Below are positions 23,115-35,334 of a stretch of DNA of 56,517 nucleotides, piece after piece. The translations under genes were made by a program, and so were the position numbers. Source of the DNA: Zancudomyces culisetae (lineage: Eukaryota; Kickxellomycota; Harpellomycetes; Harpellales; Legeriomycetaceae); NCBI GenBank assembly GCA_001969505.1, contig LSSK01000632.1, positions 1 through 56,517 of the forward strand, given 5' to 3'. How positions within the stretch are numbered: position 1 is the first letter of the stretch; each line of letters begins with the position of its first letter. The notes below the pieces were generated by a model. That model had not been told where the DNA came from, made no database searches, and saw nothing but the letters and a program-made list of their open reading frames with translations.

Positions 23115-23908
23115 ACTATCTACCTCTCCGCTTTTCTTTTTCCCTTTGTTTATTTGCCTTTCTTTATTGTGCACAGCTTCAGAAGGCAATATGAACCCAA
23201 AACTGTATTTTGCTTCGAAATTATTGTTGATTTGAAAATAAATAGAGGAGAGAGGGCCGGGAATGTTGTACAGATGTATCGTGCGTGGAGTGGATAGCAT
23301 ATTATGCTCGGTATATATATATATATTTATTTATGGATGGAAACCGCTACCTTTCTTTTTTTTCATTTCCAACTATTTTAGATTCTCCCACCCCACTTTG
23401 CGGTTTATCTATTTTTCGTTTATCTATCTTCTATTAGACTTTTTATTTCATAACCATTTAATTTTTTTTTTCATTAGAGTTTTAGTTGCTAATTTTACGT
23501 ACAGCTTTAATAGTAACATTTATACACGAACTCAGGTTTGGAACGATGAATGTGAGAATCATTGATATACTTTATTAACCTAGCATAACTGGCGAGGTGC
23601 CTTATTAGAATAATATGCCTTGTAATAATGGTACTCTCAAGTACTCTCATGGGCGGGATACAAGATAGTATAAAGAAAATTGTAGCTAAAGAAACAAAGA
23701 AAAAAGTGGAAGGCCCAGCGATATGTATTGTTATTAGCCTTCTTACAACATACATGTTGACAACTCGACTCGCTGTGCGCCATTTAGCTTTAAAAAAGGC
23801 GTATCACTTGTGCGCGCAATGTCGTTCCACAATGAGAAAAGAGTGATCTGTTTATCTGCAGCCCCTATAGGATTCTGAGATGTTGCACTCCAAGTTCGAT
23901 TGCTAGAT
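23115..23908. other. Intergenic between converging bZIP and TMEM14-like genes
   Basis: Contains a (ta)n stretch near 23311-23324. A plus-strand frame at 23628-23846 has 72 codons from an ATG: MVLSSTLMGGIQDSIKKIVA, a hydrophobic stretch GPAICIVISLLTTYM, then a basic tail. It could be a small membrane protein, but a minus-strand frame overlaps it and I recognise neither, so no gene is called. Confidence 0.4.
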
Positions 23909-24627
23909 TCATCCAAACACTCTTAATACATAAAACAACAGACCCATGAGACCCAGGGTACTCATTAAAACCGGAACAGGCTTGTGTGTTTTTAGCGCTT
24001 TGGGTCCCATAGCGCTAAGTAGAACAAGTGAGGTAGCTATGTGTATGCGCAATTATAAATCAATCATTGATTTATTTTCTTTCACTGAGCCTTCGTGAAC
24101 TATCATTATCATTTTTTTGAGCAAAGAAAATAAAGTTATGCCTATGCTTGTAAACCTACCGATTGCATAATAGAATCCCAAAGGATTTCTCCTTCTTATT
24201 TCGAATCTAGAAAAAAGTAACAGCGATAGGATTAGAATTATTATTTAGAAATGACACCTTGTTCAGGTAAATGTTACCCCTCTACTTCCATTTGGCTAGT
24301 TACTCGTAGCTCCGATTTGTAGAGTAGACACGTTTTTGACAATTGCTGGTTCAAAATTCGTCGATAAAAATGTAATATTTACTGATATATATAATTAAAC
24401 CAGTTACCCAGAAAACGCATACGCTATTCCTAGAAAACCACCTGCAACTAGTGACACAAGAGAATCGCTTTTTAAAAATCCTATTATTCCACCAAAAATA
24501 CCTATTTTTCGAATAAAGTATTCCAAAATGTGCTCTTAGAATTATTTTTTTACATTTTTAATATCCATTCAGTAATATGTTTATATTTACAGGTAAATGA
24601 CAGTACAAAGGCAAAAAACTCGCTCAT
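23909..24627 (-). CDS. TMEM14 family membrane protein, four short exons
   Basis: Exons on the minus strand: 24627-24591, 24501-24408, 24206-24160 and 24036-23909. All phases agree (1, 2, 1) and give about 101 residues. The product begins MSEFFAFVLSFTCIFGGIIG and continues FLKSDSLVSLVAGGFLGIAY. After SLVLLSAMGPKALKTHKPVP it ends LMGLLFYVLRVFG. This aligns by eye along the whole length of the TMEM14/YJR085C family (105 residues in yeast): 'G-G-x-x-G-[YF]-x-K-x-x-S-x-x-S-L-V-[AS]-G' and 'F-x-K-P-V-P-V-x-x-[TS]-x-L-G-x-x-G'. Four short transmembrane helices are expected. Animal TMEM14C is a mitochondrial inner-membrane protein implicated in porphyrin import. No exon exceeds 130 bases, so it is not visible as an ORF. 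Confidence 0.85.
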
Positions 24628-26703
24628 CTTGATTTTATTCCTTCAAAACTTTAGTTGTATTAAGTACGCTTTTTGTATTTGTTTTTAATTTCACTTATTT
24701 ATTTATTGCCCTTGCTCATTGCACTTTAAATTTGGTAGTTAAAATTGTCAATTTGCTGATTTATTTCTTGAAGCAAAATTACCTAACATTTCCAACAAAA
24801 TGTGTTGAAAGAGGGCAAGACAAAGGTGCATTACATAAAAAACCATTCAAATTTGAAAATACATCTAAGATTGTGTGTTTACATAAAAGATTATCAGTAA
24901 TGACGCTCTTGTCCTAACCAGAAGCGAAGATAGGTAAATTTATCAGCAACACCCAGGTCTTACGACTAGTACTACATAGTCTGGAATCGCGTAGAATTAC
25001 TTTTCACTTTTAGTTTATATACTAATTGTTTATGATCTACTTTTTAACTGCAAACCATGGCTCATATCTGTATTACATCAAGTGATTTTGATTAGATATT
25101 GTTAGTGATCATAATTGTCGTGCTTACAACATTTACAAATGGATAATTGTTACAATCATGAATTTCTCCGACTTAAAATGTGTAATACCAAAGATGATGC
25201 TCTACACTTGTGGTTACAAATGGTTTGATATTGTTTTTTATAATAAAAAAAATAGTAAAAATGTCCTAGTAGCTAGAAATCCAGTTGTATTCCATTCGAA
25301 TCATACACGAGACTCAAACTTTATTGTACAGTCGGCTGCTTTAAACATAGCGTTATATTTTATACAAGGCCCGTTTCTTTGAGGGGGTTTTTTTTGGAGG
25401 GGAGAGAGAGAGAGAGAGGTGGTTTAACACTCTATTTCTTACATCATATTTAGTTGAACTATAATTAAAAGTTGATATACAATACCATTGAATACAAAAA
25501 AAAATTACCAAAAAAAAAGAAAAAAGTCATGTATAAATAAATACAGTGGCTTTTAGTCAGTAAGGACAACAATAATTCTGATTTACAATTCCCACAGCTC
25601 TTAATTGTACAAATAGTGGAAAAATGATGGAAAAAAACTAATTGTTTGTTCAAAATTGATAAAAATTCCAGTCCACACCCATCATTTAGCAATCTACACA
25701 ACTAACTACACAATTTATTGAACAATCCATCAAACAATCCTCAGTGATTCACATGAAAACCAGCAAAAAACAAATGTGGGTTCAATATCTGTGTGTTGTT
25801 ATTTAGATATAATAGTTGATTGCCATACTGTTAGTAGCTTCTAGTACTTGACCACTAAACCCCCTTATTCTTGGCATTGACGAAAAACCAAAAAACAACA
25901 CTAGCAGCAAAGCCCAACTAGCAGATGTTTTTTTTTTAAAGTCATCATCTACTCATACGTTCTTTAAAACAAAAGAATAATACTAGGAGGAGGGGATTGT
26001 AATACAAAATATTACTCGTATCTCTAGCAACATAATAACATCAAGAAATCCGAAAAGAGACAAGACTAAGGCAATAATTAACCAGTATAGAACGCTGAGT
26101 TATGTAAAGAAGGAGGGGCATCTTCGTGCCTCGAAGTTCTGTGCATATTTTAACGTTTCTATTTTCCGCTCGCTGCCTCGCACCACAAGAAATAGTCGTA
26201 CAATTTCTCGAAAAATCCATCCGCTTGCCTAGCGTGTTTGTGCGCACTTACATCTAAATACCATTGGGTGTTGGCATCGAGAAGGCGCAAGAATTAAAAA
26301 ATAATTATAGAAAAAGAGTACTGCATTTCAACACCAACTAGATGGCTCTTTTCTAGAGCGAGAAGGTCTTTTATCCTTGATGCCTTTTTTTGCCCCTTAT
26401 TGTATATTGCAGAGGATCATCTTTATTTGTATGAATAATGTTAACAAATTTGCTTGAAAGTATTATGTAACAACAAAAAAAAACATTCTTCCACAAAGCT
26501 GTAGTAAATCAGGCTTTTTATTGGGTTAAAAAACAACGCTAAGTTCTGCATAAAAAAAATTTTTTTTTTCTGATTCATTGCTGACATCGCACTAATTCTA
26601 TTTTTACCCTTAAAACGCACTTAAAAATTTTTTCCTTTCTTTTCTCGAGAATACTAACTAATATTCATACAAAAAAACAACAGATTGTAAGAGTAGAATC
26701 ATA
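24628..26703. other. Intergenic between divergent TMEM14-like and CNBP-like genes
   Basis: A shared upstream region of about 2 kb. It holds a (ga)n microsatellite at about 25400-25420 inside a G-rich patch, and an A8T10 block at 26552-26569 about 135 bases before the CNBP ATG. A less AT-rich patch at about 26090-26260 has open frames on the minus strand but no recognisable product; it could be a non-coding transcript. No gene is called. Confidence 0.4.
25399..25419. repeat. GA dinucleotide microsatellite
   Basis: A run of 'gagagagagagagag' within ggaggggagagagag, preceded by a T-run. A simple repeat in non-coding DNA. Confidence 0.8.
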
Positions 26704-27590
26704 ATGGTGGGGTATGTACCAAGATGTTATAATTGCGGTGGAAGTAAGATCTCATTAAAATGTTAATATACTAAGATTGTATTCAGCTGTTCCAGTCCAG
26801 CCCTTTTCCTTTTACTCAGGTAATACTGTATGTGTGATGGGGGTTGAGGGAAGAGGGGGGATAATGTATTTCAGAAAAAATATTCGCCCGGCTATCTGTT
26901 TATTTATTTACTTTTTTGCTTGTCTTGGGTATCCAACGGAAATGTCTTCAAAGATGATTGGAAATTTAACTGATTAAATAAAATAACAATCCGATATATT
27001 TGCTTAGCCGGACACATGTCAAGGAATTGCACCAAAGAGAGACAGGGCCAGATGTGCTACAACTGCCAAAAGCCAGGTCACTTGAGCAAGGACTGCCCTG
27101 AGCCTCAAGGCGAAAGAGTATGCTATAACTGCGGACAACCAGGCCACATGGTAAGAATCTATATGCTTATAGTGCTTTTTTTTTGTTTCTCGGCTGATAC
27201 TTATTTTAAATTAAAACCGATTAGTCTCGTGAATGTCAAAAGGAGTCAAGAGATGAGGGATATGCTAGATCTGGTGGGTACAGAAGAGAAGGTAGAAGTG
27301 GTGGAAGTGGTGGAGATTCCGGCCCAATATGCTACAAGTGTGAACAACGCGGCCACATTTCTAGGGACTGTCGCTCATCAGCAAGAGGCTCTGGAAGCAA
27401 CCAGACCTGCTACTCATGTGGACAAACAGGACACTTGAGCCGTGATTGCTCAAACGGAACAAAATGCTATAACTGTGGAGGATTTGGCCATCTTTCTAGC
27501 GATTGTGAAAAGGAAACCAACAGAGCATGCTACAACTGTGGTCAGTCTGGACATATTTCCCGTGATTGCACTGCTGCAAGCAAGTCTTAA
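26704..27590 (+). CDS. GIS2: CCHC zinc-knuckle nucleic-acid-binding protein (CNBP/Gis2), three exons
   Basis: Join of 26704-26743, 27008-27150 and 27225-27590, giving 182 residues. Donors are GTAAGA at both introns; acceptors are GCTTAG and GATTAG; phases agree. Seven CX2CX4HX4C knuckles are seen: CYNCGGTGHMSRNC, CYNCQKPGHLSKDC, CYNCGQPGHMSREC, CYKCEQRGHISRDC, CYSCGQTGHLSRDC, CYNCGGFGHLSSDC and CYNCGQSGHISRDC. The first and third knuckles are each split by an intron and become complete only after splicing, which supports the model. An RGG-like Arg/Gly/Ser spacer lies between knuckles 3 and 4, as in animal CNBP and yeast Gis2. These proteins bind single-stranded G-rich nucleic acid and associate with mRNAs and ribosomes. 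The second intron is 74 bases and the first 264. Confidence 0.95.
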
Positions 27591-28296
27591 TTTTCTCTCT
27601 TTTTTTTTAGCTAGCTGTAGCTATAATTGTTACTCTTTTCTTTTTTGTTTACAAAAAAAAATTTTTTTTTTAAGCGCTATCTAAAACTAAGAATCATGTT
27701 CAAACCTGCTCGTGTTACCAACATTTTTGTCCACCTGTTGTAGTTGTCTGCTGTAATGTGATGTTACTAAAAAACATTTATTTTGAGAATCTGTTCTTCA
27801 TTAGGAATTCCAACTTTGTTCGCTTTTTAGGTGTGATTTGGTGGTGTATGAGATGATTAGCTTTTTCTCTATACACGTATATGCTTATTTTACAACTATG
27901 CTTAAATTGTTTGAATGGGAAGCAAAGTGGAGGGGGAGAAAGAGAGGAAGGGGCACACCCCGTTTGCTTTACATACCCAGTAAGTTGGAATCTTTATTGT
28001 ACTAGATAAGGTTTTGGCTTCAATAGTGGTAGTAAAAAACTGGTAAAAAAGAATTTTAAAATAATTTAAGAGCGGTCTATAGACAAATAGAGTTAGTAGC
28101 ATACATAAATGTTTACAGTTATACAAATAGTCTTCGCCATGTAGAAATTAATTTAAGCGTATATCATAACGAGACGTATTTGTGGATATCTAATAATGGT
28201 GCACTAGAGCATAGTGGCATATGGGATGAACCTGACGTTTGAGTGTTAAAGCCGAGTAATGGAAAAATATATTAAGATACAAATGGTTTTTTATAT
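27591..28296. other. Intergenic between converging genes
   Basis: 3' flanks of the CNBP-like gene and the large unrecognised gene. Includes an A9T10 block at 27653-27671, only about 60 bases after the CNBP stop, where it could serve in 3'-end formation. I see nothing else. Confidence 0.45.
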
Positions 28297-31200
28297 TCAT
28301 TGGGTACTCAAGATATTTTCTATCACTGGAGCATAACACCTATCATCTAGTTTCATATTTTTAGATGATTTAAGATGATAAGGCAGGTGCGGCCTACCAA
28401 TGTTAACAGACATGGCCCTTTTGCACTTGTCCAATCCCTTAAATGCAGTACCTCCATCCATATGCGTCGTATTTCTGAAATACTGCGTGCACACACCAGG
28501 CTCACATGGTCTAGTATGATTCCACACAAAATACTCGAACTTTTGAAAGTACAATTTGGTAGAAAATATAGATGTTGGTTTTGCACATCTTTTTTCAAAG
28601 AGTGTAGTGGGGTTTTTCCTGTCATCCAAAGTGTAGGGAGTCATATTATCAGCAAAAACCTCCACGTCACTATATGATAGAACTCTTTTTAAAACATTTT
28701 TTCCTGAAACACCAATTTCATCACACTGGAATTCATTAGCATGTACATTTGAAAGATCTACTAGTCCCATATACACAGAGTTATTTCTATCATACTGCTC
28801 GAGGAGCTCAATGATCTTGTTGAATTTGTAGAGATTGATTGCAAATATGGTCGAATACTCTGCTTCTTCCAGGGAGCTGCGATCGTACTCAGCAATGTTC
28901 TTTACTTGTGGAAATAGCTGATCGCTCAAAATGTTGCCTTCGACCTCTATATCCTCAAGATTGGGCGATTGTAAGCTTACATCCACGCCGTTGTCATTTT
29001 TAGAGTGCATTGGCGTTTCAAAATTGTACAAGACGTCAACTGGAAATTTAAATATCCACCTTTCTTGTCTCAACTTGTTAATTTCTTCAAAGTATCTGGA
29101 AAGGCTAGATCTGTTTTTCATACTACGTGACAGCTCACCAAGAAAGTTCACAGAGTTTCCACCAGTAAGGCTTTGTGGGGGGAAAATGGTATTGACATTA
29201 TTTCCAATGTTGTATACACCTGAATCCGCAGAGGCGGCAGAGTAATCCGGGATATTTCTGTAATCACGACTTTTCACGTCTAGTTGCGCTTTTCCCTTGT
29301 CTGGTTCATCTCTTTCTGTTGAACTGTCATGTGAAAAAAGAAACGAACCAGCTAGTGCAGATATTGACTTTTTACCAAACTTTGAGCCGTCCGCTTGTTC
29401 TACTGAGAGCAAGGAGCCTGTGTCATTCCTTTTTGAATCAGGAAGTAGACTTTTTCTAATAGACATTGACTTTCTACTAGCCCAACTTTTGGGAGCAGCA
29501 ACTCCCGAAGGTGTTAAAAATGACTCTGGCGTTGAGCTTGGGGTTTCGGCATTCGAAAAGGGTTTATTTCTTCCACCAAAAAAGCTTTTATTTCGAATTG
29601 TTGCGCCACCATAACTCTTGTTAGTGTCACTTCTGGAAGTACTAGAAATATGCACAGCATTTATAGCTGAAGTGGCTGGACTTTCTGAGCGGTTATTTTC
29701 TTTTTGACTCGACTGAAAACGTTCCCCTTTCTCTACAAAGTTACCCACCCTATAAGGCTCGATAATACTACCTGTCTGCTCAGCACCCGAAATACTATAC
29801 GAATTATCATTTGTACACGCGCCCAAAGACATATTAGAAGTTTGAGGTGGAGGCCTATTAACAGCAACACTGGTGTCTTTATAGAGAGATTCGAAACTAC
29901 TATCACTTTGTATTTCTGTGGTTATACATGGATTTTGAATGTTTTTATTGGAGTGACCAATAATCTCATAACTTTTATTTGAATTTTCAATACTTGTAGT
30001 ACTCGCATCTTCTGTTTCAAGCACTTGTTTTAGCTTCTGTTTATTTTCGAGGCTGTTGCTGTTAATTGTATATTCATCATGTCTTTTGTGTTGCTCAAGG
30101 TTTTGCCGAGCCCAAGATAATACATCTATCTGCATTGCCTTGAGATCCAAAAAGACCGTACTATAGGCGATATTATTCGTTCCAATTTCTTCACAAGCAT
30201 CCTCTACCACTTTACACAGGTGGGATAAATTTACTGGCTTTTTATGACTTGCTAGGTCTTCGACTTTTAAGTGTTTAGGCAATCTTTTAATAAACGCTTT
30301 GTCGTTTTTCCTCGATTGGGAGATCCGTGATAATACATCATTAACATATCTGCTATGAATTAGATCAAAGCATGGCACAAAATTTGTGGAACTCCTAACA
30401 CTGTCGAAAAACCCATACCTTCCCAGTAAAAACATATCTCCTCTTGCCCAAACTCTATCCCCCTCATCAGAAAGAACCAGTACACGATAGTCAAGCTTGG
30501 GAGCTTTGGCAATATCGAACTCTAAACCAATATTTTTAAGATCTTCAGTTTCCTCATACTCACTCCTAGTATGGCCATAGTAGTTGTTTTCCAGCTTCGA
30601 AATCTTTGCCTTTTCATTATCTCTAAGATCAAACATTGGAGGTTTGTAGCCCAGCTTGTTATAAATATGCAAAACATCATCCTTCTCCCTTGTAAACATA
30701 TCTTTGTCCTTGAGTGTTTTCAAGGAAACAGGACTGTGGTTATTTTCGAGGAAATCTGTGTCTATTCCATTAGTCGGAATAAACGTGCCATATACGTAGC
30801 TCAAATTTGTGCTAAACTCGTTATACTCAGAAAGAAGGGACATCCTAGATTTACTCTCAAGACTAAGGCTGGGCTCATCAGTATTATCTACAGCATGCCC
30901 AGAATCGGATCTGCTGTCCCAGTCGCTTCTTTTACTAAGAACACCTCGTCTTTCCTGCCCTCCCTTCGGAAGTTCCCATAGTTTCTCAGTATCTGTGTTG
31001 TTAGTTTTCAACAACTCGTTCAGATTGTAGTAATAGTGTGCGGATAGGCTAGGTTCGCTTTTTGACCTTTCAATAGCTATAGAATCCCCAGAAGAGTTAT
31101 TTCTAATCGAGCTTTTTTTAAAATTAACACCCGCTTGTAAAAAATCGCCTCCAAGATTCTCTAAAGGCTTAACCCACTTTCTAAAGATGAATGGCTTTAT

Positions 31201-32520
31201 TCTCTCTTCAAAATCAAGGAAAAATATATCCTCCTCGAGCACAGTTTGTACTCCTTTTTGTTGATCTTGATTCAATATAAATGCTCTCCTATTTCTTAAT
31301 AGCTCCTCAAAGCGTGCTAAAAGTCTCTTATTTGTTTCCATATACAAAGTTTTATGAGCATCTTGCACATCGTTCTCAAGCTCAGGTGTAGCCGAAGAGA
31401 AAGAATCTTTTTCGTTAGAAGGCTTTCTTGTCTCGGTCTCTGGGCTAGCATTAGATACACTTTTCTCTTTTCTTAGTCTCATTGCCTCATCCCGCAAATA
31501 AAGTAGCTGTTGGGGTGGTACCAGCTTGGGGGCCTGTTGGTACTGTGGAAGTCCACTTGCAGCTTTAATATTTGAGACGGTTGAATGCTTCTTGACATTA
31601 AATGGCTTGGAAATATCCTCTATCCCCGCCTCAAAATCTTCATTTTCGGAGGATTGATTAGACTCGGTCTTGAAAATACCAACGGAACTTTCATTTTTGT
31701 TAGAACTTTCGCTATGCCTCTCGACAGCAAGTGTTGATGCTTTTTTTGTAGCCGCCTCCTCTTTTTTTTTATCATCCATTCCTACAAAGCCCATAAAAGA
31801 CCCACGTGCTTTTTCAACACTAGGAATTAGTCCCCCCAACCCCAACCCACCCATCAGACTTTCAACTTTTTCACCCCTTGTACTACTTCCTTTATATCCT
31901 TGTTTACTCTCTAAATCACTATCATTAATTTCATCTTTGTTATCTCCCCAAAATAACATTGATCTCTTCTTCCCCCATTTACTAGAGTCACTAGTAGCTG
32001 TGCGAGCAGCCAAAAGCGGTTCTGAACCTTGGGAACTTGTTCCTATGCCTTTATTTTCGCCTATATATCCCCCTCCTTTTACTTCTCCTGCCCCTCTTAT
32101 ATCAAAGTTTGAACCTTTATTGGTGCTTTTCCTGGATAGTCTCGAAACTAAAAGTGAACAATCGGTTGTATTAATATTAATGTATTATTACACATCACAT
32201 CTTACAAGCCTTAGAAGGTTCATAGAGTTAATATTTATATTAAAACTGCAAGAAAGAGTGCCCTTACCATCGCTCATCTTTTTATCATTTCCATCTTTTT
32301 CTTCAGAATAACGACCTCTGGTAGAGGTTTCGCTGAAACTACTAGTTTCACTTGTAGCTTTATCCTCTTTCCTTGTAGCTTTATTATAGATTTTTTTCAA
32401 CCCCTTGAAAAAACCCATACCCCCAGAAGGCGTTACCTCTTTCTTTGTACCATCTTCTGCGCGACCATCAAAGTTTCCCCCCTTTGGATCCTTCCCTCTT
32501 TCATTTTTCATTCCAAGCAT
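28297..32520 (-). CDS. Large unrecognised protein, two exons
   Basis: Exons on the minus strand: 32520-32268 and 32147-28297, joined in phase 1 (donor GATG|GTAAGG, acceptor TTTTAG), giving 1367 residues. The first ATG of exon 1 opens MLGMKNERGKDPKGG. I do not recognise the family. Two parts look globular: about residues 560-700 (RVLVLSDEGDRVWARGDMFL, then PCFDLIHSRYVNDVLSRISQ) and the last ~230 residues (QERWIFKFPVDVLYNFETP, then a Cys/His-bearing NHTRPCEPGVCTQYF). The rest is Ser/Asn/Lys-rich and probably disordered. There is no signal peptide or membrane segment. It may be lineage-restricted. The existence of the gene is secure from the long open frame and splice fit; the function is unknown. 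Confidence 0.8.
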
Positions 32521-34672
32521 ATAATCCAGTTGGGCTCTGCTTGTAATCCCTTCTCTTCTATTTATTGTGTATTGGTATATTAAGATTATATTTTTTTCAT
32601 GAACCTTGGTTAATCATGTTAAATTACTACACTCGAGCGCGTTTATAAATCATAAATATTCCCGAATACTTTGTGATACTACGCTTAAGATAATTAAATC
32701 TAGTATCCCTTTAAAACCTCACACATAAAACCTCAACTTAAATGTTAGTATTATATCCATAATATACCTTTTTTAATAAAATAAAAAAGTAAGCTAAAAC
32801 TCACAGCATCGAATAGATGGGATGTCTTTAAACATCCAGATTCATACAAAGATTTCAAAAAGAAAAAACAAAAGAAAAATAAACTCACTTTTCTTGCGTG
32901 TTCTTATAGTTCTGATCCATATTTCCTGTCTTTACGTTATCATTATCGGCTATTTTATATTTAATGTAAAAGTCTTTGCCTCAAAGACCATAAAACAATA
33001 TATCGTTTGTATCAAGCTTTCTTTTTTATTCGAGCCAGCTATTTGCAGTTTAACTGAACGGTTTGGTGTATTCCTCTTCTAAATATAATATCTATTTATT
33101 GGTTGATATAGCAAATTATCATATACTCTTATCAGTCGATATCAACCAGAATTATCAATATGTACATGCATATTGTAGTTGTTCAGATAGTTCAATATGA
33201 TACAACCGCAATCACAGTCGCAATCAATATTGTATATGTACTAATACAGGGAGTTATATACATATATACATATATATATATATATTTAATTTTTTTTGTT
33301 CACTAGTTTTTATACACATACATGTGAACTAGACAAATAGCAATGGGTATCACACTTACATTCTTTTGCCTTCAACCTTAGCTTTCTTTGAGATCTACAG
33401 GTAGCGAAATATGTTTATGGTATGAATTATAGTGTGAACCTCTTTTTCTTTTTTTTTGTGTGAGTGACAAAATATTTTTAGTAGATTTTTTTCTCAAAAC
33501 GTTTGATTTTTGTCTTCACTATGAAATATATCAAATATGCAACGTTCAATTTCTTTGTTATTTGTCATTATTCTTGTATTTCGGCAAAAGTAAAAAAAAT
33601 CGAACAATTGTTCCCCTCCTAATCTACGTTATTAGAGGGGAGAGGAGGGTGCGTAAACTAAACATAGTTGGCCTTGAAATGAGGCCTTTTTATTCTCCAC
33701 CAAAAAAGTCTGGGGGAGGTGCAAGTATCCAAGTCATATTACTAGAAGATCTTCACGAAAATGCAAATTGGTGGCGTCTAGATTTTTGCAAACTCATTTA
33801 AACAGAAATATCTTTTTCTGCTTTATTGGATGGACTTGCCAATAACCACACAAAGCTATTTAACTCAGAAAGCCAATATACAAAAAGATGCTCTTTTTTC
33901 TTCTTTTTTGCACTATTTTGACCCCCCGCCAACGTTAACATTATTTTCCACTTGTATTACAGGTATTTCATACTAAGCACTAGAATATTGACTGCTCTTT
34001 CTTTTCAGTCAGTTAAATATAAGTGTGATTTTTCCACCTGTTTAACAGTTGAATGATATGACTGAAGAAAAAAAAACTCAAAAGATATTGGCTAGTACAG
34101 TGTTGGATTAACATTTGTTTATTCATTTTGCTTAGTGCAGTCTCCTAATTAATGCAAAAAGGTAATTCCCATTTACCATAGGCCCATAAATAAAGAAGTG
34201 TTCGGGTAGGTCATACAGAAGCCATAACTATTGTTTTATTTGGAAAAACAATAACTACCAAGTAAACAAACTTCAATATGCTAGCAAATAAAAGTTCAAG
34301 TGGTGTTCTTTATTTGCCAGAGTTGGTAATCTAGCAATTCAAATCAATTGTATAGCTTTGTAAATATCATCACTGCTAGAGTTATTTAGTGCATGTTCCC
34401 TTCTATTGGATCAATCACAAACTAACATATGAAAATCATATAAGCCTATGTCTAAAACCTGAGATGCTTTTGGAACTAGAGAGGAATAGATTTCTAAATA
34501 TGTGTTGTATGTATACCACGTCCCTATCCTAACTGATGTTGGAACTTGGTGTTTTTGCTTTTTTTCTTTGAAGGGAGGAGGAGATTGTAGTCATGTTCAC
34601 GGAACCTTAAATCCTGTATATCGTAAAATATATAGGTAATCAATGTATTGATCGCAAAGTCGAACCAGGTTT
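32521..34672. other. AT-rich intergenic
   Basis: Upstream of the large unrecognised gene. It has a (ta)n microsatellite at about 33265-33285. A plus-strand frame ending at 33801 contains IQVILLEDL, reminiscent of the start of ribosomal protein bL9, but nothing of the family follows. No gene is called. Confidence 0.4.
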
Positions 34673-35050
34673 TTACAACGTTTTTTTTCTGTTTTTATCA
34701 TTTAAAATTGAATACAATTTTGAAAAAATGCAGTATGGTGTGAGTAATTCGGAAAGTATCGCTGATAAGCGTGCTTTCCCAGTAGACGTTTGTATGTATA
34801 TGTATATACAACCATCTAGATGTATGCAAGTATGTGCGAGTGAGTTGAAAAGGAGAAAATAATATTCTCGGTACAAAGATTACGATTTGTTTATATTACC
34901 ATCGCTCAGAGAAATGGTGTCAAATATTTTGTCCATCCACATACCACCCCCTAAAATACTTATGGTTGCTATTTTCTTGGTTTTGCGCAATGTTTGAATA
35001 GTTTTGCTGTTCTTGGAAAACACAGGTGTATTATTGCAAGAGGTATTCAT
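34673..35050 (-). CDS. Possible two-exon small gene, unrecognised
   Basis: Model: 35050-34900 and 34815-34673, phase 1, donor GATG|GTAATA, acceptor CATCTAG after a pyrimidine-rich tract, 84-base intron, about 97 residues. It starts MNTSCNNTPVFSKNSKTIQT and contains KKIATISILGGGMWMDKIFD in exon 1 and STGKARLSAILSELLTPYC in exon 2. Both halves read like folded protein rather than AT-rich noise, and the intron has the size typical of this window. I do not recognise the family. Confidence 0.4.
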
Positions 35051-35334
35051 CTTCTTGCTAACATAACTTATTATCAAAATTTAAGGTAAAAAAAAAAACA
35101 AAAAAAGGCAAAATACAAAAACTCTAGAAGATCTACCGACTAAAATTAAAAGTAACTTCACTCCCCTTCCCTCCTCCAAAAGAAAAAAGAAAGAAAACAT
35201 GTGCTATGAAAGAGATAGGAAAGGTGGAGGGAGGGGGAAGGGAAGTTATGCTGAAAACAAGTGTTCAACAAAGTGTGTTTGGGGAAAATTCAAATTCGGA
35301 CTCCGAACTCAAAGAGTTGAGAGGATACGGGTTT

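Noticed and set aside
26777-26977. 66-codon frame between CNBP exons
   Set aside because: It lies wholly inside the first intron of the CNBP-like gene.
33460-33801. Plus-strand frame containing IQVILLEDL, like the start of mitochondrial ribosomal protein bL9
   Set aside because: The glycine/lysine loop that must follow in bL9 is absent and no downstream exon supplies it. The frame also runs through AT-rich noise.
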